A stretch of 43,334 nt of DNA, taken from JAWLHA01 sp041690535. GTDB lineage: Bacteria; Pseudomonadota; Gammaproteobacteria; Thiohalomonadales; Thiohalomonadaceae. The notes beneath the pieces were generated by a model. It saw only the letters and a list, made by a program, of their open reading frames with translations, did no database searches and was not told the origin of the DNA. The stretch is taken from NCBI GenBank assembly GCA_041690535.1, contig JAWLHA010000036.1, forward strand, positions 1-43,334, read 5' to 3'. Below, one piece after another: positions 1 through 8,617 of this stretch; position 1 is the first letter of the stretch; each line of letters starts with the position of its first letter. A program made the position numbers and the translations under genes.

Positions 1-97
1 GAGCTATCGGCTGAAGCAGAAGAGAACCACCTAATCCCATAGTGCTTGGTGGGTCAATTTTGTTGGCCAAAAATGGATCAGTTCTGGTGGCCATTGA

Positions 98-322
98 CAC
101 CAGGGGATTGGGGGCGAAATTGTGGCGCGAATGGAAGCTATCGCAAGAGATCGTAATTGCCATGAAGTCGTTATCGATACTTTGAACAGAAAGGCGGTTA
201 CGTTTTACGAGCGTCTTGGATACAGTGTGTACCTGGTGAACGAGAACTACATTCGCGGGTTCGATTGGCATTTCTTGGTTAAGGATGTTGGCCAACTTAA
301 TCCGGCTCTCCAGCCGAAGTAA
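98..322 (+). pseudogene. GNAT acetyltransferase, C-terminal remnant
   Basis: The reading frame is open from just after a TGA at 95-97. It begins with HQGIGGEIVARME, which matches the acetyl-CoA-binding motif A (R/Q-x-x-G-x-G/A) of GNAT N-acetyltransferases. It goes on to AVTFYERLGY, the usual motif B end of the fold. A whole GNAT protein has about 70-90 residues before motif A, but here the in-frame stop removes them. I could not find the missing half in the other frames of positions 1-97. The piece is therefore a 5'-truncated or frameshifted gene, and an assembly error near 95 is also possible. A formal GTG start at 122 exists, but it would lie inside motif A, so it is unlikely to make a working enzyme. 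Confidence 0.6.
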
Positions 323-545
323 GGCCGCGATGCGTTCTTCCTCGCCTATCGCTGTGAAAGCTCCGGTTCGGCATCGTATGAACTGGCTACTGTCCTTCAG
401 TAAGGCTCGCACCTTGCTGTTATTGACGTGTGTTGCTTTGCACGGCATACGAGGGAGGATCGCTAAATGGGTAGTGTGGCGCCCCACCAAAGCAGGGAAT
501 CGGGCGCCGGAACGGAAGCGGAAGTCCGGACACAGGAGGCAATCG

Positions 546-1309
546 ATGCGCGCTGTCGCAAAGCTGCTGATCTCGATGCTGTGTGTTACCTATCCAGCGG
601 TTCCCGTGTCAGCCGAGCCAGAGCCGTTTCCTGCTGGTGCGAAGAAGTTGCTCCCTTCCGTGCCGGAGAGCTTCAAGAGTTATACACCATACGCCGTCAA
701 CGACACGCCTGACTTGCTCGGCCACAACTTTCTGTTTCTGGCACCAGATCTGTCTGCACGCGCAAGCGTGTTCAAGAGTTCCCCCGACCAAGACGGGTTT
801 TCCGTCAGGTTCCGAATCGACAGAGCGGAGTTTGTGGTGTCGTTCGATAGAGGCGCCAGCGAAGATCCTGGGTTCCTTGTGGAATCTGCAACATTGCGGG
901 AACCAGCGGTGCTTGGGGGCGAAACTCTATTTATTTCGTCCTCAGGTGGATTTTACTCGGTGGTCAGAGCAAATGAAGATTTTGAGGTCCGCCGAAAACA
1001 TGTCATTCGCGATGGAACCCTGGATGAGTCCGGCAGCCATTCTATTCGGTGAACATGGAGTGCATTGCTTCAGCAGAGGTTCGAGTCTTTCAAATGGAAT
1101 GTGACGGTGGCGAAGAGGTCGCGCGCATCCCAAAGGGGGGCGCACTACGTGTTTTGGCGCGCTCTACAAACGATGGGTGTAAAAGGGATGGCGGACAGTA
1201 TCTCGTGTCGACCCCTTTTGGCTTGGTTGGGTGGGTCACTTCTACAGCTGGATACCTGCAGTTCTCCGAAGGAAAACCTCTAAGCTGTTTGAATTATCAT
1301 GGTGATTAA
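546..1309 (+). pseudogene. Secreted protein of unknown function, split by a frameshift
   Basis: An AGGAGG at 534-539 sits 6 nt before the ATG at 546. The protein opens with a signal peptide (MRAVAKLLISMLCV...VSA), so it is probably periplasmic. The first frame stops at 1052 (168 aa). A second frame, open from 1028 and carrying a GTG at 1049, runs to 1309. Joined at about 1028 by a -1 shift, the two read DGTLDE-VRQPFYSVNMEC. This continues into a beta-rich, SH3-like tail (VRVFQ, then GGEEVARIPKGGALRVL, then FGLVGWV). The second part has no ribosome site of its own and no signal peptide, so one gene with a lost base is more likely than two genes. I do not recognise a named family. Sequencing error cannot be excluded. 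Confidence 0.6.
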
Positions 1310-1353
1310 TCGATTGCGCGCTAACCGCCGCGCAACCGTACACTCACGGATGC

Positions 1354-1368
1354 GGGTGAGTAGTTACC
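1354..1368. repeat. Solo end of a GTAACTACTC-type repeat
   Basis: The 15 bases GGGTGAGTAGTTACC match the right-hand terminal repeat of the complete element at 27784-27920. No left partner is visible nearby. This looks like a leftover end or a chance match. Confidence 0.35.
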
Positions 1369-1507
1369 ATGAATTCTCGATTTTTAGGAGCAGGCGAAGT
1401 GCACATGCTGAATCGGGAAAGAACCTTGCAAATGGGGTGAGCGGCTCGATTTTTCGTTTCTCGATCATGAGAGTGGTCCACACCAGACCAAAGAGAGGAG
1501 AGAGATT

Positions 1508-1756
1508 ATGGCAGACCTGAAGATCAGAGTGTTCAAGAATGGTGGAATTGAGCCTGCAACAACAGTCACAATTCCCGGAGGCGTACTGAAAGTCGCATCC
1601 AAACTCATCCCGAAGCAGGCGGCAAGAGCCCTTCAGGAGAAGGGGATCGATCTCGATGAGATCATCAATCTGTCGGAGAATCCCGACGCGCATGGCACGC
1701 TCGTTGAGATCGAAGAACACGAGAAGAATGAAGGAGTCGTCATCGCTCTGGAGTAG
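1508..1756 (+). CDS. Small conserved-looking protein, unknown function (82 aa)
   Basis: A purine-rich AGAGAGGAGAGAG ends a few bases before the ATG at 1508, so the start is well supported. The product is soluble, with no signal peptide or membrane segment. It is an N-terminal strand (LKIRVFKNGG) followed by an amphipathic helical core (VLKVASKLIPKQAARALQEKG, then IDLDEI) and an acidic C-terminus. The core recalls short modules in some Gram-positive small proteins of the type 'KLIPK...L...GID..EI', but this is memory of a pattern and not a match I can prove. It lies among unrelated accessory genes, with 198 bp before it and 442 bp after it before the cupin gene. Function is unknown. Confidence 0.6.
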   Translation: MADLKIRVFKNGGIEPATTVTIPGGVLKVASKLIPKQAARALQEKGIDLDEIINLSENPDAHGTLVEIEEHEKNEGVVIALE

Positions 1757-2198
1757 CAGGCGGCCGAACGTCGAAGAATTACAGCCATGCGATTCCAGAA
1801 TGCCGTTTATGGCGCATCGCGCTACTCAGGCACGGAAGGGGAACCCGGACAAAGTTGAGGCGCGCGCGTCACGGTTCACCGGGCCTGCCGGCTCGGTGAG
1901 GCCGAGAAGTGCTGGCAACGCCGTCTGTGCGGAAGTGAGTACAACCGAGGAACCGGATCGGTTTTCTCCAAGGCGCTCATTCGGGAATGCTCGTGAGTGG
2001 TTCACTTGGGGAGGAGGAGGCGACACACCTTCGAGGTCTGCTTCTGGGGAGGCTTCCAAACTCACCCTGCGGCGAGGAGCAGGAGGGCGGTACACCCGGC
2101 GCAGGGAAGAGTCGCGGCGCTGCGCCGAATGGCCGTTAATGGCCCAGGTTTGCCGGAATCGACAGGAGGGAAACAGTGGTCATGGGGAATGTGGAAGC
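1757..2198. other. Non-coding or decayed stretch before the cupin gene
   Basis: These 442 bases hold no gene I can support. One plus-strand frame stays open across them into the cupin gene, but its translation is Arg/Ser/Gly-rich and shows no recognisable domain, as expected from GC-rich chance. Near the end, GACAGGAGGG at 2161-2170 is a good ribosome site. It serves a six-codon mini-ORF (ATG at 2182, MGNVEA) whose stop TGA at 2200-2202 overlaps the cupin ATG at 2199. Confidence 0.5.
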
Positions 2199-2669
2199 AT
2201 GAAAAAACGGATTGCAATCAACGCAAGCGAAGCGCCGGGGAGAAGTACGCCATCGACTTATCCGGAGCCCTTTGCGTCTCGTATGGCTGGACGCGATAAG
2301 CGCCCGCTTGGGGACCTGTTCGGTCTGGTGAATTTTGGTGTTAACCGCACGCGACTCGCTCCCAAGGCAGTGTCGGCTCTGCGGCATGCCCACTCGAAAC
2401 AAGATGAGTTTATCTATGTCTTGGCAGGGTATCCCACGCTGATAACGAGTGATGGTGATATGCGATTGTCCCCCGGCATGTGCGCAGGATTCAGGGCAGG
2501 AACTGGAAATGCATGCCATCTCGTCAATGAAACCGAAGGAGATGTGGTGCTCCTTGAAATTGGCGATCGTACACCGGGAGACGAAGTGGTTTACCCGGAT
2601 GATGATCTTCAGGCAATCATGATCGATGGGAAGTGGCGGTTTTATCGCAAGGATGGAACACCCTACTAG
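2199..2669 (+). CDS. Cupin-domain protein
   Basis: This 156-residue protein has one cupin barrel. Cupin motif 1 is RHAHSKQDEFIYVLAG, with the H-x-H and the following acidic residue that bind a metal in this superfamily. Motif 2 is GTGNACHLVN, which supplies the later metal-ligand His. The single domain is typical of small single-cupin proteins in the 'cupin_2' group, whose members range from isomerases to sensor proteins. The substrate cannot be read from sequence. The start at 2199 is chosen because the domain begins soon after it and there is no good alternative. The start codon overlaps the stop of a six-codon mini-ORF (2182-2202) that owns the strong ribosome site, which suggests translational coupling. 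No neighbour points to a pathway. Confidence 0.8.
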   Translation: MKKRIAINASEAPGRSTPSTYPEPFASRMAGRDKRPLGDLFGLVNFGVNRTRLAPKAVSALRHAHSKQDEFIYVLAGYPTLITSDGDMRLSPGMCAGFRAGTGNACHLVNETEGDVVLLEIGDRTPGDEVVYPDDDLQAIMIDGKWRFYRKDGTPY

Positions 2670-2810
2670 TGCTGGCGGCGTATCTGCGGTCAGCGCGTGT
2701 ACGAGTACAACTCAGGAGTCGGGTGCGGAAATGCTGCACGTCCGGTGCTGTGCGTGGGTGCCGCGTGCCGCCCGTCCCCGGTGCGAAGCCTTCAGACTGA
2801 AAGTCCTGTC

Positions 2811-3194
2811 ATGGAAATATTCAGATACAAGCGTGAGCATGAGGATGCTGTGATCGCTGCAATCAAGGAAGATCGCGCCTGGGATGTGTTTACCAATGAG
2901 AAGGCCATAGTCAATTACAGACAGAGGCTATGTGAAAGCATTACGTATGTTTGCTACGAAAACGGGGTGTTCGGCGGGTACTTGAGGGCGCTTCTGGATG
3001 ATGGCTTCGCTCTCTATATAAGTGAGCTTTTCGTCGTGCCAGAACGGCGGAACAGAGCAATCGGGAGAACGCTCATAGCCAAGGTCAAAATGGATTTCAG
3101 CCATTTGACCGTTTACGCACTATCCGATGAAGACGCATATTATGAGCGCCTCGGTTACAGAAAAGTTGGGTCCGTGTTTGAAATTCATAGGTAA
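2811..3194 (+). CDS. GNAT-family N-acetyltransferase
   Basis: The 127-residue product fits the GNAT fold. A strand YISELFVVPERR leads into RRNRAIGRTLI, which is the acetyl-CoA-binding motif A (R-x-x-A-I-G-R). Motif B follows as DEDAYYERLGYRKVG. The N-terminal third (MEIFRYKREHEDAVIAAIK) is the usual first strand and helix. The open frame extends upstream to 2697, but that part is low-complexity and lacks GNAT features, so the ATG at 2811 is preferred. GNAT enzymes move an acetyl group from acetyl-CoA to an amine; the acceptor here is unknown. It is a different subtype from the GNAT remnant at the window start. No operon partner is visible, with 141 bp separating it from the cupin gene. Confidence 0.8.
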   Translation: MEIFRYKREHEDAVIAAIKEDRAWDVFTNEKAIVNYRQRLCESITYVCYENGVFGGYLRALLDDGFALYISELFVVPERRNRAIGRTLIAKVKMDFSHLTVYALSDEDAYYERLGYRKVGSVFEIHR

Positions 3195-3442
3195 TACCAT
3201 TTATCGGACGCACCAACGGCGCGCGCCATCGATGCTCAGCGGTCGGCAATAGTGGGCAGGGATGCGCCTGCGGTATTCGGCACCTCTGTATTCCTAAAGC
3301 GCAAGGACAATTATATCCAATTATGGGATTACGCAGCCTGTGGGTCCGCGATACCGTGCTTCGGGCTGTAGCAGACGTCCAAATAGCGGTAAGATAGCCT
3401 CGGCTGTATGCCAGCACAGAAGAAGGAGGGGGCTCTCCGATC

Positions 3443-6400
3443 ATGGTCCCCATGTGTCAACTTATAAGGGATTTGGCGATGCCAGGCTCGTTCGCCCGCA
3501 CCACATTGGTCGCCGAAGCGGCAACACTGTTTCTCATCTCCTGGATTCTGCTTTCCAGTCCCACCCTCCAGGCCGCCGGATTCGATTGCACAAAGGCTGT
3601 TGCCGCAGTGGAAAATGCCATTTGCAGCAACAGCAGTCTCTCCGAACTTGACAGCAGAGTGAGTCGCCTCTATAGCGACACGCTCGCTGCGGTCCCCGAG
3701 CGGGATGCGGAGCGGGTCAGGAACGACCAGCGGGCGTGGATCAAGCTACGCAACCGTTGCGGGGACGACAGGTGTCTTGCCGATGTCTACGGCAAACGTA
3801 TCGAGGAGCTGAATCGTCGGTACCAGCAGGCACTCTATGCGGGCAAGGACGTCGAAATCACCTCCGCTCTGGAACAGAGCTACGACAACGCGGCCTCCAT
3901 CGTCATTCGCTTCAATGTCCCGGTGGATCGCAATTCCGACTTTCGCCGTTACCTGGAGATCAGTGCGGATGGAACGACGCTGCCCGCCGGTAACTGGCTG
4001 ATCAACGACGACGGTTTCCTCGCGGTCTACCCCTTCATCGAGCCCCTGACCCAATACACCGTCAAGGTCAAGCCGGGGCTCCTGGCGAGCAATGGTCGCA
4101 GCCACTCGGGCAATCGGGTATTCACGATCCGCAGTCGACGCAGTGAACCGAGTGCCTCGTTTGCCGGTAACGGGCAGGTGATGAGCCGCGAGATGAAGCG
4201 GGCGTTGCCTGTGGTCACGCTCAATGTGGACGAGGTTGAACTGGACTTTTTCCACATCTCCCCCGACGAGATCCCCGCATGGAGCCACTTCAGCAACAGC
4301 CAACGCAGCAACTATTACCGTCTCAGATCCTTTTCTGACACTCACCCGCTGGTGTACAGCGCGCGCTTCCCCATCAAACACCGCCGAAACCAGCGTACCA
4401 CGACCAATCTCGATTTGAGCAATATCTCGGCACTGGAGAGGAGTGGCGCCTATCTGGCGGTGCTGCGTATTCCAGGAAACTACAAGCCGGACCTCGATAC
4501 CAGTTACTTCACCGTCAGTGACATCGGGGTTCAGGTGCGCCGGACGGTCAAGGGCATGCATGTCTTCAGCAACGCCATCGCTTCGGGCCAACCGATGGAG
4601 GGGGTGGAGATCTCTCTGTATCAGGGGAGCGAACTGAAGGCGCGCCAGACCTCCGGCGAGGACGGCATCGCCTCCTTCAGCAACTGGTTTGAAGGTGCAA
4701 ACGCTCTGATCGCCCGGAGGGGCGAGAACTATACGGTGCTGAGGCTGGACAAGCCGCTCGACCTGTCGGGCATCAGCAACGTCACTGCACGCCATCGGGA
4801 GATGCAACTGTTCGCCTGGGGGCCTCGCGACCTCTATCGACCGGGTGAGTTGGTGGAGACCTACGCCATCCTTCGGGACCACGACGGGCGGGCATTGCGG
4901 GAGACACCGGTGCGCGCCACCCTCTACGACGCCACCGGCAACCAGATGGCGAACGTCACGTTGAATCGCCAGGAGGACGGCAGCTATCACTTCTCCAGCC
5001 AGCTGACGGACGCGGCCAAGCCGGGGCAGTGGAAGCTGGTTTACCGCAACCCCGGGAACAAAGAGGTGCTGACCGAGTACCTCTTCTCGGTAGAGGAGTT
5101 CATGCCCGAGCGCATGGAAATCACCCTCTATGATGGCGACCCGATGCGCCACCGCCTAATCTACGATGAAAAGTCCCTGACGATCCCGATCAGCGGCAAG
5201 TACCTCTACGGTGCACCCGCCTCCGGAAACCGTGTGGATGGCTACTTGCTGGCCGAGTTGGACCGCCACCCTTTTGAGCAGTGGAAGAGCTACAGCTTCG
5301 GTATCGACAATGAGAACATACCCAACCCCCGGGTCGCACTGCCGAACACCACGCTCGATGGCGACGGCGCGGGCGAATGGGAGATCGATCTGAGCCCTTG
5401 GGAGGGGGTGAAGTCCCCGCTGGCCCTCACCTCCACCGCCAGTCTCTATGAGAGCGGCGGCAGGCCGGTTACGCGCAGATTTAGCGCCACGCGGATGAAA
5501 CAGAAGAAGCTGGTGGGCATCGATCCTCAGTTCGACACACGGGCCGAGAATGACAGCCGCGCCGGATTCAAGCTGATCCTGACCGACGATCGAGGGAATC
5601 TGCTCTCGGGCCACTATCACTACGCGCTCATTCACGAGGATCGCAACTACTACTGGACCTACAGCGACAGCGACGGCTGGCAGTGGCATTACGACCCGGC
5701 AGAGTACGAGAGCTTTTCCGGAAAGCTGAGTTTTGACGCGGGCAAGCCGCTGTCGATTGCCATTCCGGTGAAGTGGGGCAATTATCGTCTTGAGGTCCGC
5801 GACGGTGCCAACCAGCCCGTCAGCAGCTATCGCTTCCGTACCCGCTGGTACTGGTGGGGTAACAGCGCAGGGGCCAACGCCCTGAAGCCCGACCAGGTCA
5901 ACATGGGCTTCCGCGAAGAGCGCTACGAAGGGGGAGACACGGCCCACTTGCTGCTGTCGCCAGCCACCGCCGGTCTTGCGACGATCACGGTGGAAGATAA
6001 CGACAGGGTGTTGTGGGTGGCACAGCGCGACGTTGAGGCGAAGGCGACGGAGATCGATATCCCCGTCCTGGAGGAGTGGTCGCGTCACGACATCTATGTC
6101 ACCGCCACCATCCTCAGCCCCGGCGACATGAAACACAGCGTGGCGCCGAAGCGGGCGTTTGGTTTTATCAACCTGCCTTTGCGCCGTGGCGATGCGCAGT
6201 TCAACGTCACAATCGACGTACCGGAGAAGATGACCCCGGAGCGGAGGGTTTCGGCCGTCGTGAAACTCGACAACGGCACCGGCGCCATCCCCAACGAGAC
6301 CTATGTCACCCTCGCTGCCGTCGATGTGGGGGTCCTCAACATCACACGTTTCAAGACCCCCGATCCGGTCGGGCATCTTTTCGGCGCACGCCGCTATGAG

Positions 6401-8614
6401 GCCAACCTGTACGATATCTACGGCCAGATTATCGAGAATGCCGGTTTTGGCTATAGTCAGTACCGCTTCGGCGGCGACTTTGCCCAGTCCGAGGCAGAAC
6501 TGTCGCGTGGTGGCGACAAACCGAAGAACGATGTGCGCATCGTGTCGCTGCAATCGGCGCCGGTGCGCGTCGGCAAGGACGGCGCCGCCACGATAGAAGT
6601 GGACATTCCACAGTTCAACGGAAAACTGCGTTGGATGGCGGTGGCCTGGTCCGACCAGACCTTTGGCAGTGCCGAGGCGAACACGACCGTTGCCGACAAG
6701 CTGGTTACCCAACTGTCCAAACCGCACTTCCTTGCGGTTGAGGACACCTCGGAGATCGCCCTCGACCTGAGCAACATGAGCGGCGAAACCCAGAGTCTCA
6801 CGGTGACGTTGAAAAGCTCCGGCGCTCTCGCTCAACACGAGTGGGAGAAGGCCATCGAGCTGGCCGAAGGGAGCAAGGAAACCCTGCGCTTCCCCCTTAG
6901 CGCCCTGAAGGTGGGGGAGGGCGACATCGCACTGCAGGTCACCAATGGCAGGCAGGGGGAGGATGCCATCGCGCTGCAACGCAACTGGAGGCTGGGGGTG
7001 CGGTACGCCTATCCGGCGGTCACGCGCAAGGAGATGGCGATCCTCAATCCCGGGGAGGCGTGGGAGCCCAAGGTCGAGATCGACGACCTGGCCGAGGCCA
7101 GTGTCCAGGGGCAACTTATCCTCTCAAGCGAACCGCCCATCGACGTCAACTCGCATTTCGAGTACCTGCTCCGCTACCCCTACGGCTGTACCGAACAGAG
7201 CGTCAGTTCCGGTTATCCGTGGGTGCTGGTCGATGTCGATGCCGCCCACCGCATGGAGCTGATGCCGATCATTCGCCGTGAGTTCAAGACTGACTACACC
7301 GAGGCGTTCCGCAAGGAACAGATTGAAAAGGCCGTCAAGCGCATACTGCCCCGCAAGAACAGCTCGGGCGGTTTTTCGTTGTGGGGCGGCAACGAAGAGG
7401 AGTTGAGCTGGTTGACCGTCTACGCGACGGATTTCCTCACGGATGCCAAGATGGCGGGCGCGGAGGTCGACAGCGATGCAGTGGACCAGGCACTGAACCG
7501 CATCAACGAATATCTGCGCGAACGGGCGCCGATCAGCCGTCGCTGGAGCAGCGACGACAACCTCTACACTTTTGCCACCCGGGCCTATGCGGCCTATGTG
7601 CTCGCCAAGGTCAACCGCACCAACCTCTCCGACCTGCGCCGACTCTACGATTCGGCCAAGGAGAGGTTCAAGGACTCCCCCCTTCCCTGGGCGCAGCTGG
7701 GCTACGCCCTCGACCGGAAGGGCGATGCCACGCGCGCCAAAGACGCTTATGAAAAGGCCCGGCAAATGGAGTTCGCCAATCGTTATGTGGGCTACTACGA
7801 CAGCGATCTCCGAGACCTCTCTCTCACCTACGCGATCCTCGCCTCGCGGGGAGAGGCCGGTTCCGACATGCTGATGAAAGTCTTCGAATTGACGAAAAAG
7901 CGTCAGCGACTCAGCACCCAGGAGCGCAACGCCCTGTTCAAGGCGGCCCTCGCCTCGAAAACGGCCACCGGCGAGAAGCTGCTCGCCCGGATCAAGACCA
8001 CGGCGTTTGAGCAGGACATCGAGCAGGAGAAGCCGTTCAAGTCGATTGTCGATTTTGCGCAGCTCGCCTCCATCGAGTCGATCACCGGGAAGGGAAACAC
8101 GGTCTATGCCAGCCTGGAGATCATCGGCAACCAGGCGGGGATCCCGGAACCTCACGGCAACGGTTTCACCATCAGGCGCGACTACTTCGACATCGACGGC
8201 AATGGCGTCGAGCTGAAGTCGCTGAAGGGGGGCGAACTGGTGGTGGTGCGCCTGACGGTCACGGCAGACGACTACACTCCGGATGCCCTGGTGGTTGACC
8301 TGCTCCCTGCCGGACTGGAGCTGGAAAACCAGAACCTGGCCAATGCCAGCGTCGACCTGAGCAAGGTCGCCATCGACGGCCAGCAATTGGCGGATTGGCG
8401 CGGCAAGGCCGATGTGGCGCACGTGGAGTACCGTGAGGATCGGTTTGTGGTCGCACTGGCGGTGGAGGGGTACGGCTCAAGAGACCTCTTCTACCTCGCC
8501 CGCGCCGTCACCCCCGGTGTCTACCGCGTACCGCCCCCCTACGTCGAGGATATGTACCGTCCCTACCACCACGCCGTTGGCGCCACGGTAGAGACGCTGC
8601 ATATCTCGCAATAA
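3443..8614 (+). CDS. yfhM: Bacterial alpha-2-macroglobulin (YfhM type) with N-terminal LprI-like module
   Basis: This 1723-residue exported protein belongs to the bacterial alpha-2-macroglobulins, which trap invading proteases in the periplasm through a reactive thioester. The thioester motif YPYGCTEQ is intact, with Cys at about residue 1249 and Gln at 1252. Many beta-sandwich macroglobulin domains precede it, an alpha/alpha-toroid follows (about 1230-1530), and a receptor-binding-like beta domain ends the protein. Residues about 47-125 are unusual: a four-cysteine module (FDC, AIC, NRC, DRC) with the LprI/DUF1311 pattern, placed directly after a signal peptide or membrane anchor. E. coli YfhM is a lipoprotein, but I see no lipobox here. 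A GGAGGG precedes the ATG at 3443; 3479 is a possible alternative start. Only 3 bp separate it from pbpC, the classic yfhM-pbpC pairing, in which PBP1C is thought to repair walls at breach sites. Confidence 0.93.
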   Translation: MVPMCQLIRDLAMPGSFARTTLVAEAATLFLISWILLSSPTLQAAGFDCTKAVAAVENAICSNSSLSELDSRVSRLYSDTLAAVPERDAERVRNDQRAWIKLRNRCGDDRCLADVYGKRIEELNRRYQQALYAGKDVEITSALEQSYDNAASIVIRFNVPVDRNSDFRRYLEISADGTTLPAGNWLINDDGFLAVYPFIEPLTQYTVKVKPGLLASNGRSHSGNRVFTIRSRRSEPSASFAGNGQVMSREMKRALPVVTLNVDEVELDFFHISPDEIPAWSHFSNSQRSNYYRLRSFSDTHPLVYSARFPIKHRRNQRTTTNLDLSNISALERSGAYLAVLRIPGNYKPDLDTSYFTVSDIGVQVRRTVKGMHVFSNAIASGQPMEGVEISLYQGSELKARQTSGEDGIASFSNWFEGANALIARRGENYTVLRLDKPLDLSGISNVTARHREMQLFAWGPRDLYRPGELVETYAILRDHDGRALRETPVRATLYDATGNQMANVTLNRQEDGSYHFSSQLTDAAKPGQWKLVYRNPGNKEVLTEYLFSVEEFMPERMEITLYDGDPMRHRLIYDEKSLTIPISGKYLYGAPASGNRVDGYLLAELDRHPFEQWKSYSFGIDNENIPNPRVALPNTTLDGDGAGEWEIDLSPWEGVKSPLALTSTASLYESGGRPVTRRFSATRMKQKKLVGIDPQFDTRAENDSRAGFKLILTDDRGNLLSGHYHYALIHEDRNYYWTYSDSDGWQWHYDPAEYESFSGKLSFDAGKPLSIAIPVKWGNYRLEVRDGANQPVSSYRFRTRWYWWGNSAGANALKPDQVNMGFREERYEGGDTAHLLLSPATAGLATITVEDNDRVLWVAQRDVEAKATEIDIPVLEEWSRHDIYVTATILSPGDMKHSVAPKRAFGFINLPLRRGDAQFNVTIDVPEKMTPERRVSAVVKLDNGTGAIPNETYVTLAAVDVGVLNITRFKTPDPVGHLFGARRYEANLYDIYGQIIENAGFGYSQYRFGGDFAQSEAELSRGGDKPKNDVRIVSLQSAPVRVGKDGAATIEVDIPQFNGKLRWMAVAWSDQTFGSAEANTTVADKLVTQLSKPHFLAVEDTSEIALDLSNMSGETQSLTVTLKSSGALAQHEWEKAIELAEGSKETLRFPLSALKVGEGDIALQVTNGRQGEDAIALQRNWRLGVRYAYPAVTRKEMAILNPGEAWEPKVEIDDLAEASVQGQLILSSEPPIDVNSHFEYLLRYPYGCTEQSVSSGYPWVLVDVDAAHRMELMPIIRREFKTDYTEAFRKEQIEKAVKRILPRKNSSGGFSLWGGNEEELSWLTVYATDFLTDAKMAGAEVDSDAVDQALNRINEYLRERAPISRRWSSDDNLYTFATRAYAAYVLAKVNRTNLSDLRRLYDSAKERFKDSPLPWAQLGYALDRKGDATRAKDAYEKARQMEFANRYVGYYDSDLRDLSLTYAILASRGEAGSDMLMKVFELTKKRQRLSTQERNALFKAALASKTATGEKLLARIKTTAFEQDIEQEKPFKSIVDFAQLASIESITGKGNTVYASLEIIGNQAGIPEPHGNGFTIRRDYFDIDGNGVELKSLKGGELVVVRLTVTADDYTPDALVVDLLPAGLELENQNLANASVDLSKVAIDGQQLADWRGKADVAHVEYREDRFVVALAVEGYGSRDLFYLARAVTPGVYRVPPPYVEDMYRPYHHAVGATVETLHISQ

Positions 8615-8617
8615 TCG

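Noticed and set aside
1020..1052. Programmed ribosomal frameshift in the secreted gene
   Set aside because: No slippery heptamer or downstream structure is visible; a lost base is the simpler cause.
1..3300. Integron cassette array
   Set aside because: Small same-strand genes suggest cassettes, but I find no attC pairs (RYYYAAC with GTTRRRY) between them and no integrase.
3746..8422. Three long minus-strand frames across the macroglobulin gene
   Set aside because: They follow codon-position GC of the real gene and give no recognisable protein. The plus frame has clear domains.
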